Origin: Bacteroidetes bacterium UBA7662
GTDB taxonomy: Bacteria > Bacteroidota > Bacteroidia > UBA7662
Direction: 5' to 3'
Length of the DNA stretch: 64,000 nucleotides
NCBI GenBank assembly: GCA_002483345.1
Contig: DLHS01000015.1
Location: 63,197-127,196 of the forward strand
In this document: piece after piece, positions 22,134 through 30,079 of the stretch
Numbering within the stretch: position 1 is the stretch's first letter
How the letters are laid out: each line of letters starts with the position of its first letter
Position numbers and translations under genes: made by a program
The notes under the pieces: generated by a model
What the model was told of the DNA's origin: nothing
The model's input: only the letters and a program-made list of their open reading frames with translations
Database searches by the model: none

Positions 22134-24290
22134 ATGAAAAGAAATATACTGATTACATTTTTGGCCTTTCTGCTTGTTCCGGGCATGTTAACAGCTGGTC
22201 CGGGAGAAGGAATGTACCCTATGAGTGAGCTTCGCAAGCTGGATTTGAAAAAGGCGGGTATGGGACTTACTGCCGAAGCGTTGTTTAGTCCTCAGGGTGA
22301 TGCACTGGTCAATGCCCTGGTCAGGGTGGGAGGGTGCACGGGTTCCTTTGTTTCGAATGAAGGACTGATTATCACCAATCACCATTGTGCATTTGGTGCC
22401 GTGGCAGCGGCCAGTAGTGTCGGCAATGATTATATCACCAATGGTTTTATTGCCCGTGAAAGAGAGCTCGAGATTCCGGCGCAGGGGTTGACGGTTAAAA
22501 TTACCCTGGGTTATGAAGATGTGAGCGCAGCCGTACTGGCTGCTGCAGGGGCAGAAACAGATCCTGTCAGGAGGTTGGCAGCCATGCGAGACAAGGTTCG
22601 CCAGATTGAGCAAAAAGCGAGGCAGGATGAGCCAAAACTTACCCATGAAGTAGCTGAAATGTTTGTGGGACGCTCTTATGTCCTGTTTCATTACCAGACC
22701 ATCCAGGATATCCGGTTGGTTTATGTGCCACCCCGCAATGTCGGGGAGTTTGGGGGTGAAAGTGATAACTGGGTGTGGCCGCGACACAACGGGGATTTCT
22801 CCTTTGTAAGGGCCTATGTAGCTGCCGATGGCCAGCCGGCCACTTTCAGCAAAGACAATGTGCCCTTTACGCCCAAACGATTCCTGAAAGTAAATCCTGC
22901 CGGTGTTCAGGAAAATGATTTTGTATTCATACTGGGTTATCCCGGTCGTACTTTCCGTCATTATCCCGCGGAATACATACGTTATCAGAACGATTATCTC
23001 CTCCCTTATACCGCTGAAACCTACGACTGGCTGATACAGGGGATGAAGGAACTGGGAGATCAGGATCCGGCCAAAGCCATTGCCTTTGCCAGCAAAATCA
23101 AGGGACTGGCCAATACGACTAAAAACTACAAAGGTAAAATTCAGGGAATACGCCGGATTGGCCTGATTGATCAGAAAATTGGAGAAGAAAAAGAGATGCG
23201 TGCCATGCTCGCGAATAAACCGGAGCTGCAGACAACCTATGGTAAAGTGCTGGATGAGCTCGATGCCGTATATAAAACCATGCAGGAGGATGCTCCCAGG
23301 ACATTATGGTTCTCGTATTTGAACAGTCAGAGTGCGAGTATGTCAGTTGCTCTGCGCATTGCCATGGTTCAGGCTACCCTCGACACCCTGCCCAAAGCGA
23401 GTCATGCGGATTATATCCGGAAACAGCAGGAGGAAATGAAAAAACATATCGGAAGAATGTATTCCCCTTACGATGCCGGACTCGACAGGGCATACCTTGA
23501 CCGTATGTTGCGCCAGGCACTTGGCTGGCCTGCAGAGCAGCAACCGGTCAGTCTGAAAAAAAGGTTTTCCGTCCAGGTAAAGGATCGCAGACTTGATAAG
23601 TTCCTGACAAGCATAAGTACAAAAACTAATTTTTTCGACAAAGAAGCCTTGCTCAGACAACTGGATGCTAACCCTGACAGATTTTTCACTGCTAAAAATG
23701 GGCTGACAGAGATTGCCGGTGATATGATAGTGATGGCAGCAGAACTCCGGGGCCGGGCCCAGGCCAATGAAGGGAAACTTGCCACGTTGCTGCCGGGGTA
23801 TCTTGACCTCAAAATTGCAACAGGAACTCATTTTGTACCCGATGCCAATGCTACCCTGCGCCTTACTTACGGCCATGTTAAGGGTTATGAGCCGGAGGAT
23901 GGTGTCTATCAGTCACCTTTTACCACTGTCGCTGGTTTGGTTGAAAAGGGGGAGAAAACGGGGGATTATGAAATCAACCAGCAATTGGTAGCGGCCTACG
24001 AAAAGGGTGGTCATGAAAAATATCAGCATCCGGGATTAAAAGATGTGCCGGTAGGTTTGTTGTACAACCTGGATACTACCGGCGGTAATTCTGGCAGTCC
24101 GGTGATGAATGCGCAGGGTGAACTTATTGGTGTGAATTTCGACCGAGCCTTCACGGCTACCATCAATGACTTTGCCTGGAATGAGAGTTACAGCCGTTCT
24201 ATCGGGGTAGATATCCGTTTTGTGCTGTGGACACTGGATAAAGTGTCGGATGCCGGCTTTCTGATAAAGGAGATGGGGGTGCTCAGGTAG
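22134..24290 (+). CDS. S46 family dipeptidyl-peptidase, DPP11-like
   Basis: 718 residues with a signal peptide (about 1-21, ending LTAGPGEG). Periplasmic serine exopeptidase that removes dipeptides from imported oligopeptides. Chymotrypsin-like triad: His in IITNHHCAFG (83-84), Asp in PRHNGDFSFV, Ser653 in GGNSGSPVM. In the S1 pocket the motif is GVNFDR with Arg671, 18 residues after the Ser; in known DPP11 enzymes the Arg at that spacing gives Asp/Glu preference at P1, whereas DPP7 has Gly. Acidic P1 specificity is therefore predicted. Length is the family norm. A strong palindrome follows the stop. Confidence 0.93.
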   Translation: MKRNILITFLAFLLVPGMLTAGPGEGMYPMSELRKLDLKKAGMGLTAEALFSPQGDALVNALVRVGGCTGSFVSNEGLIITNHHCAFGAVAAASSVGNDYITNGFIARERELEIPAQGLTVKITLGYEDVSAAVLAAAGAETDPVRRLAAMRDKVRQIEQKARQDEPKLTHEVAEMFVGRSYVLFHYQTIQDIRLVYVPPRNVGEFGGESDNWVWPRHNGDFSFVRAYVAADGQPATFSKDNVPFTPKRFLKVNPAGVQENDFVFILGYPGRTFRHYPAEYIRYQNDYLLPYTAETYDWLIQGMKELGDQDPAKAIAFASKIKGLANTTKNYKGKIQGIRRIGLIDQKIGEEKEMRAMLANKPELQTTYGKVLDELDAVYKTMQEDAPRTLWFSYLNSQSASMSVALRIAMVQATLDTLPKASHADYIRKQQEEMKKHIGRMYSPYDAGLDRAYLDRMLRQALGWPAEQQPVSLKKRFSVQVKDRRLDKFLTSISTKTNFFDKEALLRQLDANPDRFFTAKNGLTEIAGDMIVMAAELRGRAQANEGKLATLLPGYLDLKIATGTHFVPDANATLRLTYGHVKGYEPEDGVYQSPFTTVAGLVEKGEKTGDYEINQQLVAAYEKGGHEKYQHPGLKDVPVGLLYNLDTTGGNSGSPVMNAQGELIGVNFDRAFTATINDFAWNESYSRSIGVDIRFVLWTLDKVSDAGFLIKEMGVLR

Positions 24291-24317
24291 TATGGTGGAT
24301 GGCACACGGATTTTTAT

Positions 24318-24366
24318 GATTTATATGATTTTCGCTGATGTACAACCAGCGAAAATCATATAAATC
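24318..24366. repeat. Perfect long hairpin between convergent genes
   Basis: GATTTATATGATTTTCGCTG (24318-24337) pairs base for base with 24347-24366 (20 bp, 9-base loop). It is AT-rich with no T-run on either side, so it is not a classic terminator. It lies between the S46 and biotin carboxylase stops. It may be a dispersed palindromic repeat. Confidence 0.75.
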
Positions 24367-24383
24367 GGCGTCCCATAGCAATA

Positions 24384-25877
24384 CTAATGTGCCCTGTTAA
24401 GCCTCCAAAGGCTTACCGCCTGTCCGTTCGTTGATGCAGCCACCTGTTTTTTCTCCCCGGGCTCACCGAAGAGAAAACCAGTCAAAGCTGCTACCGAGGC
24501 TGTTTCTGCCTCGCTGGATTGTAACATATCCGGTGTGAAATGATGCCCGATGAAGTGCGTATCGAAGTTACCGGAACGGAAGGCCGGGTGATCGAAGGCA
24601 AACTTCCCGAAGGGCAGGGTAGTGGCAAAACCCCGGATATCATATTCACCAATGGCGCGAAGCATGCGCGCGATGGCTTGCTCCCGGGTAGGTGCATGTA
24701 CAATGAGTTTGGCTATCATCGGGTCGTACATGACGGGGACTTCCATGCCCTGTTCGAAGCCGTCATCAACCCGGATGCCGGGTCCTTGCGGGCGGATGTA
24801 GCGTTCAAGTGTGCCGATGTCGGGCAGGAAATTATTCGCAGGGTCTTCGGCGCAGATACGCAGCTCCAGGCTGTGGCCGTTTATTTGCAGATCTTCCTGG
24901 CGGAAAGGCAGTGCTTCTCCTTCAGCGACTTTGATCTGTAAGGCTACCAGATCGAGCCCTGTAATCATCTCTGTTACCGGATGTTCCACCTGCAGACGGG
25001 TATTCATCTCCAGAAAGTAAAAGTTCAGCTTTTCATCCACCAGAAACTCAACTGTGCCGGCTCCGTAATAATTACAGGCCTTGGCTACCCGAACGGCCGC
25101 TTCACCCATGGCCTTGCGGACTTCCGGCGTCAGACAACTGGAAGGAGCTTCTTCAATAAGTTTTTGATGACGACGCTGAATGCTGCATTCTCTTTCGAAG
25201 AGATAAACCACATGACCGTGTTTGTCGCCCATAATCTGAATCTCTATGTGGCGGGGAGAACCGATGTATTTCTCAATGAAAACCGCATCATCTCCAAAGG
25301 CTGAACGGGCTTCGCTTTGGGCCAGCCGGCATTGCTCATCAAAACCTGCAATTTCTTCCACTATCCGCATCCCCTTTCCACCACCACCTGCAGCAGCCTT
25401 GATCAACACAGGAAAGCCAATTTGTTCTGCTACCAGCCGGGCTTCGTGTAAATCGACGATGGCCCCTTCGGTACCGGGCACCATGGGTATGTCGAAGTTT
25501 TTGACCGCATTTTTGGCGGAGAGCTTATTGCCCATCATATCCATCGAGCCGGCGCTGGGGCCGACGAGCAGTAAACCGGCCGCTTCCACAGCTCTGGCAA
25601 AGCCCGCATTTTCAGATAAAAAACCGTATCCCGGGTGTATGGCATCCACGCCATGTTGCAGTGATAGCTGAATGAGGTGGTCGCCCCGCAGATAAGATTG
25701 GTTGCTGGGTGCAGGACCGATGCAAAAGGCTTCATCCGCAAAACGAACGTGGGGACTGAGTCGGTCAGCTTCAGAAAAAACGGCCACGGTCTGTATACCC
25801 ATTTCCCGGGCGGTACGCATAACACGCAGGGCAATTTCACCCCGGTTGGCAACAAGCAGTTTGTGGATTTTTTGCAT
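24384..25877 (-). CDS. accC: Biotin carboxylase subunit of an acyl-CoA carboxylase
   Basis: 497 residues. Carboxylates biotin with ATP and bicarbonate. ATP-grasp: KLLVANRGEIALRVMRTA, HPGYGFLSENAGFA, AAAGGGGKGMRIV, FIEKYIGSPRHIEIQ, ERECSIQRRHQKLIEEAPS, FLEMNTRLQVEHPVTEMI and LRICAEDP. The C-terminus goes about 50 residues past a minimal AccC and lacks the biotin site (no EAMKM), so the biotin carrier must be a separate protein. It could serve the fatty-acid ACC or the methylcrotonyl/propionyl carboxylase with the beta subunit at 13.5 kb; the latter seems likelier from the extended C-terminus, but this is not decisive. Confidence 0.92.
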   Translation of the reverse strand: MQKIHKLLVANRGEIALRVMRTAREMGIQTVAVFSEADRLSPHVRFADEAFCIGPAPSNQSYLRGDHLIQLSLQHGVDAIHPGYGFLSENAGFARAVEAAGLLLVGPSAGSMDMMGNKLSAKNAVKNFDIPMVPGTEGAIVDLHEARLVAEQIGFPVLIKAAAGGGGKGMRIVEEIAGFDEQCRLAQSEARSAFGDDAVFIEKYIGSPRHIEIQIMGDKHGHVVYLFERECSIQRRHQKLIEEAPSSCLTPEVRKAMGEAAVRVAKACNYYGAGTVEFLVDEKLNFYFLEMNTRLQVEHPVTEMITGLDLVALQIKVAEGEALPFRQEDLQINGHSLELRICAEDPANNFLPDIGTLERYIRPQGPGIRVDDGFEQGMEVPVMYDPMIAKLIVHAPTREQAIARMLRAIGEYDIRGFATTLPFGKFAFDHPAFRSGNFDTHFIGHHFTPDMLQSSEAETASVAALTGFLFGEPGEKKQVAASTNGQAVSLWRLNRAH

Positions 25878-25948
25878 GCAATGGAATTGAAGGGGCTAAG
25901 TTAAGTCGCCGAACTGTAAATATTCCTTTGCACCCTGCGTCTGGCGGC

Positions 25949-25956
25949 TAATTTTG
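25949..25956 (+). promoter_or_regulatory. -7 box directly before ccmB
   Basis: TAATTTTG fully matches TAnnTTTG but ends two bases before the ATG at 25959, so the mRNA would be leaderless or the box is fortuitous. Confidence 0.4.
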
Positions 25957-25958
25957 TG

Positions 25959-26624
25959 ATGAAATCAAATGCATTGAAGCAATTCCTGGCCTTACTCCGA
26001 CATGAATTCACCGCAGAGTGGCGACAGCGCAATGCTTTAGGGGGGGTACTGTTGTATGTAGTTTCTACAGTATTTGTCGCGTATCTCACTTTCAAAAGGG
26101 TAGAACCCCTCACCTGGATAGCCCTGTACTGGATTATTTTGCTTTTTGCTTCTGTGAACGCGGTAGCCAAAAGTTTTATTCAATATGCTCCCGGCAGGAT
26201 GTTGTACTACTATCTGGTGGCAGATCCACTGGCTTTGCTGGCAGCCAAGCTGGTCTATAACATCGTTTTGTTATGGACCATTCAGTTGCTTGCCTTTGGC
26301 GTGATGAGTTTGCTGGTAGGGCAACCGGTGCAGGATCCGCTCATGTTTTTGCTTTCAGGCGGATTGGCTGCCATTGGTTTTGCGGCCAGCGGAACACTGG
26401 TATCTGCCATCAGCCACAAAGCCACCAACCAAAGCACCCTGATGGCTATCCTCAGTTTTCCGGTCTTGCTGCCGGTGTTGACGCTGGTCATTAAACTCTC
26501 TAAAAATGCCCTCGACGGTCTGGACCGTTCGGTTTCATACGATGAATTGCTGAGTTTATCGGCGGTTGATGCCCTTGTGGTGGGCGTTGCACTTCTCTTA
26601 TTTCCCTACCTTTGGAAAGAATGA
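25959..26624 (+). CDS. ccmB: Heme exporter / cytochrome c maturation protein CcmB
   Basis: 221 residues from ATG 25959 (a GTG codon lies just before). Inner-membrane permease part of the CcmAB(CD) complex used in cytochrome c maturation. Starts FLALLRHEFTAEWRQRNALGG, the CcmB signature, then six hydrophobic segments, including WIALYWIILLFASVNAVAKSF and SFPVLLPVLTLVIKL. The expected ATPase CcmA is not in the window. The stop overlaps the ccmC start (ATGA). Confidence 0.93.
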   Translation: MKSNALKQFLALLRHEFTAEWRQRNALGGVLLYVVSTVFVAYLTFKRVEPLTWIALYWIILLFASVNAVAKSFIQYAPGRMLYYYLVADPLALLAAKLVYNIVLLWTIQLLAFGVMSLLVGQPVQDPLMFLLSGGLAAIGFAASGTLVSAISHKATNQSTLMAILSFPVLLPVLTLVIKLSKNALDGLDRSVSYDELLSLSAVDALVVGVALLLFPYLWKE

Positions 26625-27280
26625 TAAAAGGATTACACTGGTATAAAATCGCAGCTATATTGCTGCTGCTCGTGACCAGCTGGTTTGGTCTGATGGGCGA
26701 CGTACCCCGGCTGGTGGTACTGAATGAAACCATCCGCAACCTCTATTTCCATGTACCTATGTGGTTTGGTATGGTGGTGATTTTGGGTGCTTCGGCTGTT
26801 CACAGTATCAAATACCTCAGCAAACCCGACCCGGTATCGGATATAAAGGCGGAAGAAATGGCCAAAACAGGCCTTTTGTTCGGGATACTCGGACTGGTAA
26901 CCGGTGCTATCTGGGCACAGTTCACCTGGGGAGAGTGGTGGAGCAGCGATCCGAAGCAAAACACCTCGGCCATCGCCTTGCTGATTTACCTGGCTTATCT
27001 GGTTCTGAGGGGGTCCTTCCGTGAAGAACAGCAGCGGGCACGGGTAGCAGCTGTGTATAACATTTTTGCCTTTGCAAGTCTCATACCGTTGCTTTTTATC
27101 CTGCCCCGGCTGGCGGAGGATTCTTTACATCCGGGCAATGGCGGTAACCCGGGCTTCGGGGGATACGACCTGGATGCCAATATGCGGATGGTGTTTTATC
27201 CTGCAGTTTTAGGCTGGATTTTACTTGGTTTCTGGATTACAGAATTGCGTGTACGTTTGAAAAAAATACAATTACCTTAA
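26621..27280 (+). CDS. ccmC: Heme-handling protein CcmC (CcsA/CcmC family)
   Basis: 219 residues from ATG 26621. Six transmembrane segments with the tryptophan-rich heme-binding WWD motif FTWGEWWSSDPKQNTSA flanked by His in NLYFHVPMWF and in SLHPGN. It presents heme at the periplasmic face for cytochrome c assembly. It overlaps ccmB by 4 bases and is followed after 2 bases by a CcmD-like gene. This is the usual Bacteroidota order. Confidence 0.93.
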   Translation: MIKGLHWYKIAAILLLLVTSWFGLMGDVPRLVVLNETIRNLYFHVPMWFGMVVILGASAVHSIKYLSKPDPVSDIKAEEMAKTGLLFGILGLVTGAIWAQFTWGEWWSSDPKQNTSAIALLIYLAYLVLRGSFREEQQRARVAAVYNIFAFASLIPLLFILPRLAEDSLHPGNGGNPGFGGYDLDANMRMVFYPAVLGWILLGFWITELRVRLKKIQLP

Positions 27281-27282
27281 CC

Positions 27283-27510
27283 ATGAAGTATTTCGTCAGT
27301 TCCTTGCTCTTTTTGGTCATTTTGTTTTGTACCTTGGTCACAAGCGCTCAAAGTTCATCTGTTGAAATGGCTGATCTGATGCGCTCTAACGGAAAAATAT
27401 ATGTTGTCGTCGCGGTCGTCCTTGTTATCCTGCTGACCTTGTTCAGCTACCTGATCCGCCTCGACCGGCGACTTAAAAAAATCGAAGACCAGCATCCAAA
27501 ACATTCTTAA
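27283..27510 (+). CDS. CcmD-like small membrane protein
   Basis: 75 residues: a signal-like first helix (SLLFLVILFCTLVTSAQ), then one transmembrane helix (IYVVVAVVLVILLTLFSYLI) and a basic end LDRRLKKIEDQ. The helix followed by R-L-D-R-R-L-K-K-I is the CcmD-family pattern. It likely stabilises CcmC. The gdh gene follows 12 bases downstream, suggesting one transcript. Confidence 0.8.
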   Translation: MKYFVSSLLFLVILFCTLVTSAQSSSVEMADLMRSNGKIYVVVAVVLVILLTLFSYLIRLDRRLKKIEDQHPKHS

Positions 27511-27522
27511 AAACGCTCAATT

Positions 27523-28947
27523 ATGGCAGCAAACACACAAGAAGAGCATAGCTTTTTCGGCGATGTGCTCAAGTATTTCGACAACGCTTCTTCTTACCTG
27601 AATTATCCGGCAGGAATGCTCGATCAGATCAAGTATTGCAACAGTGTTTATCGCATGCGTTTCCCCGTTAAAGTGGATAACGGCATTGAAGTAATTGAAG
27701 CGTACAGGGTAGAGCACAGCCACCACCGCATGCCTACCAAAGGGGGTATTCGTTATTCAATGGCCGTAAATCAAGACGAGGTAATGGCATTGGCTGCCCT
27801 CATGACTTACAAATGCGCGATTGTGGATGTTCCCTTCGGCGGTGCCAAAGGAGGTGTAAAAATCGACCCTAAAAATTACACAGAAGAACAGTTGGAGCGC
27901 ATCACCCGCCGTTATACTTCAGAGCTTATCAAAAAGAATTTCATAGGCCCCGGTCTTGATGTGCCTGCACCTGATTATGGGACAGGGGAGCGAGAGATGG
28001 CCTGGATAGTTGATACCTATGCTACCTTTTTTCCGGGTCAAACCGATGCCATTGGTTGTGTAACCGGAAAACCGGTCTCGCAGGGCGGTATCAATGGCCG
28101 CCGGGAAGCCACCGGCTTAGGTGTTTATTTCGGTATCCGAGAAGCTGTCAGCTTTGAGGACGATATGAAGCGGCTGGGTATGACAACCGGCCTGGTGGGT
28201 AAAACCATGGTTATTCAGGGCCTTGGCAATGTGGGCTACCATTGTGCCAAGTTTTTCTCTGAAGGAGGGGCCAGAATTATTTGTCTGGCCGAATACGAGG
28301 GGGCAGTGTATAATCCGGATGGACTGGATTATCTGGCTGTAGTTGAGCACCGCCGCAGAACTGGCAGCATACTCAACTTCCCTGGTGCTACCAACCTTGC
28401 CAAAAATACCGATGCCCTGGAGCTTGATTGTGACATCCTGATTCCGGCTGCCCTGGAAAACCAGATACACGAAGGAAACGCAGCCCGTATCAAGGCCAAA
28501 ATAATCGGTGAAGCGGCCAACGGTCCTGTTACAGCGGAAGCAGAAGTAATCCTGAACAAAAAAGGTATCATGACCATCCCCGATATTTACCTGAATGCCG
28601 GTGGTGTAACGGTTTCTTACTTCGAGTGGCTCAAAAACCTCTCACACGTTCGTTTTGGTCGTCTGGGCAAACGTTTCGACGAGAATCTGAACAACAGCAT
28701 CATTACCGCCGTGGAGGAAATGACCGGTAAAAATGTAAGTGACCGTCACAAACAACAAATCGGCCGGGGTGCAGATGAGGTAGATCTGGTGTACTCAGGA
28801 CTGGAAGAGACGATGATTGAGGCCTATCGCCAGATTCGGGATGTGAAAATTGAGATGCCGCATGTGCCGGACTACAGGACAGCTGCCTTCATTGTGGCTA
28901 TCCGCAAGATTGCCCGTTCGTACGAGTCTCTGGGCTTATTCCCTTAG
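27523..28947 (+). CDS. gdhA: Glu/Leu/Phe/Val-type dehydrogenase (glutamate dehydrogenase)
   Basis: 474 residues. Interconverts glutamate and 2-oxoglutarate plus ammonia. Motifs: HHRMPTKGGIRYS, ALMTYKCAIVDVPFGGAKGG (with the catalytic Lys region), GPGLDVPAPDYGTGEREMAW, GKTMVIQGLGNVGYHCAKFF (Rossmann), EAANGPVTAEA, LNAGGVTVSYFEW. Length and motifs fit NAD-dependent GDH II; leucine dehydrogenase is less likely by size. It sits at the end of the ccmBCD run, a neighbourhood also seen in other Bacteroidota. A foldback element begins at its stop. Confidence 0.93.
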   Translation: MAANTQEEHSFFGDVLKYFDNASSYLNYPAGMLDQIKYCNSVYRMRFPVKVDNGIEVIEAYRVEHSHHRMPTKGGIRYSMAVNQDEVMALAALMTYKCAIVDVPFGGAKGGVKIDPKNYTEEQLERITRRYTSELIKKNFIGPGLDVPAPDYGTGEREMAWIVDTYATFFPGQTDAIGCVTGKPVSQGGINGRREATGLGVYFGIREAVSFEDDMKRLGMTTGLVGKTMVIQGLGNVGYHCAKFFSEGGARIICLAEYEGAVYNPDGLDYLAVVEHRRRTGSILNFPGATNLAKNTDALELDCDILIPAALENQIHEGNAARIKAKIIGEAANGPVTAEAEVILNKKGIMTIPDIYLNAGGVTVSYFEWLKNLSHVRFGRLGKRFDENLNNSIITAVEEMTGKNVSDRHKQQIGRGADEVDLVYSGLEETMIEAYRQIRDVKIEMPHVPDYRTAAFIVAIRKIARSYESLGLFP

Positions 28948-29088
28948 ATTTTGAGATTTCGAGAGGCGAGACTTTTTGACCGCTGCGCGGTGGATTTAAG
29001 GCTTGTCCGAAATGTTGGACTGCGCCCAAAGACGCATGTAGGCTGTGGTCTACTGCACAAAAGTCTCGCCTCTCACTTCTCAAAATCT
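28946..29088. repeat. Foldback element A with GAGAGGCGAGAC arms
   Basis: Left arm AGATTTTGAGA then GAGAGGCGAGACTTTT (28946-28976) and right arm AAAAGTCTCGCCTCTC then TCTCAAAATCT (29059-29088) are inverted copies with one short differing block. The interior of about 80 bases is not clearly self-complementary. The element fills the whole space between the convergent gdhA and merR genes. It shares its arm core with element B at 29.9 kb. Confidence 0.75.
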
Positions 29089-29837
29089 TATACTCTTAAA
29101 CAGTAAACCAGCATGGCTTTGCTGAGAAATGCCGCTAAGCCTGGTTTTACTTTATCGTAGGTGGCTTTGAAACGCTCGTCTTCTACATATAGCTGCGCCC
29201 AGGCACGGTAAACTGTCAGATCGGCCGGATAAAAGCTGGTGGTGTACTGATGGTGTTTCTTTACCCATTCCTGCACCCTGGGATCGTCAGCCTGCAGATG
29301 CATCAGTTTGCTGAGCGCGAGGTTGATTTCATCCCCTTCTTTTTGCAAAGCCAGCACCGTTGCCTTGTCGAGGCTGTTCAGTCTTGTTTTGGTTTCATCC
29401 AGGGTAGCGGCACCATATTTTTCTGCCACTTCGCTTTCCAGGGCCTGTACTTTTTCCTTACGAAAACCTTTGTACAGCATGTCGTAATTGCTCATTTTTT
29501 CTTCTTTTTTGAGTTGATGAAGGGTTTCATCGAGTGTATGAAGCAGTACCTGCAGCCTTCTTTGCCTTTGCTGCAGCTTTTCCCGGTGGAAAAGAAGGGC
29601 AGTTTCACGGTTAAATCTGGGGTCGTCTAATAATAGCCGTATCTCTTCCAGCGGGAAATCGAGTTCCCTGTAAAAAAGAATCTGCTGCAAACGATAAAGT
29701 TCCGATTCACCATAGTAGCGGTACCCGGATCTTTTGCGTTCTCCCGGCTTTAGCAGACCAATCTGGTCATAATGGTGAAGCGTGCGCACACTCACCGATG
29801 CCAGCTTTGCCAATTGATTTACTGTGTATTGTTCCAT
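29088..29837 (-). CDS. MerR-family regulator with TipAS ligand-binding domain
   Basis: 249 residues. Winged HTH at 1-70 (YTVNQLAKLASVSVRTLHHY, SGYRYYGESELYRLQQILFY), a dimer coiled coil (about 85-115, rich in Gln/Leu), then a TipAS domain (MLYKGFRKEKVQALESEVAE to the end), which in TipA binds thiopeptide drugs. It activates promoters with long spacers by twisting DNA. A dyad ACTATCACGTAAGGTGAGAGT lies 24-45 bases upstream of its start, so self-regulation is likely. The ligand and other targets are unknown; the neighbouring DsbA-like and membrane genes are possible ones. Confidence 0.9.
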   Translation of the reverse strand: MEQYTVNQLAKLASVSVRTLHHYDQIGLLKPGERKRSGYRYYGESELYRLQQILFYRELDFPLEEIRLLLDDPRFNRETALLFHREKLQQRQRRLQVLLHTLDETLHQLKKEEKMSNYDMLYKGFRKEKVQALESEVAEKYGAATLDETKTRLNSLDKATVLALQKEGDEINLALSKLMHLQADDPRVQEWVKKHHQYTTSFYPADLTVYRAWAQLYVEDERFKATYDKVKPGLAAFLSKAMLVYCLRV

Positions 29838-29852
29838 ATCTCAACTTGAAGA

Positions 29853-29882
29853 CAAAGTAAAACTATCACGTAAGGTGAGAGT
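29853..29882 (-). promoter_or_regulatory. Probable MerR operator and promoter of the MerR/TipAS gene
   Basis: The 21-base dyad 29862-29882 reads ACTCTCACCTTACGTGATAGT on the - strand, half-sites ACTCTCAC(C)T and ACTATCAC(G)T matching at 8 of 10 bases. Two bases on is TACTTTG (29859-29853), a -7 box lacking one T. This is the arrangement expected of an autoregulated MerR promoter. Confidence 0.6.
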
Positions 29883-29896
29883 CAAGCTTTTTTTGT

Positions 29897-30034
29897 TGAC
29901 ATCGAGAGGGCGAGAGGCGAGACTGGCTTTCCTGAGCTTTGTGAAACTTGGCAAACTCCGTGTATTCGGAGTTAAAAAGACTCCAAGCCAGCGTAGAGTA
30001 AAGCCAGTCTCGCCTCTCGAAATCTCGATGTCTG
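29897..30034. repeat. Foldback element B with GAGAGGCGAGAC arms and nested hairpin
   Basis: Left arm GACATCGAGA...CGAGAGGCGAGACTGGCTTT (29897-29930) and its inverted copy (30000-30034) match except for a three-base block. Inside, AACTCCG TGTATT CGGAGTT and CTTGG/CCAAG continue the stem. It lies upstream of merR and downstream of the DsbA-like gene. Confidence 0.75.
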
Positions 30035-30079
30035 AAAAAAAACCGCGCCATTCGCTTGCCACAAGGAAGCTGCCAGGGC

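Noticed and set aside
27283..27522. Riboswitch or attenuator before gdhA
   Set aside because: The gap to ccmD is only 12 bases with no hairpin.
28946..30034. Insertion sequence or CRISPR at the GAGAGGCGAGAC repeats
   Set aside because: No transposase frame lies inside and the copies are inverted pairs, not regularly spaced direct repeats.
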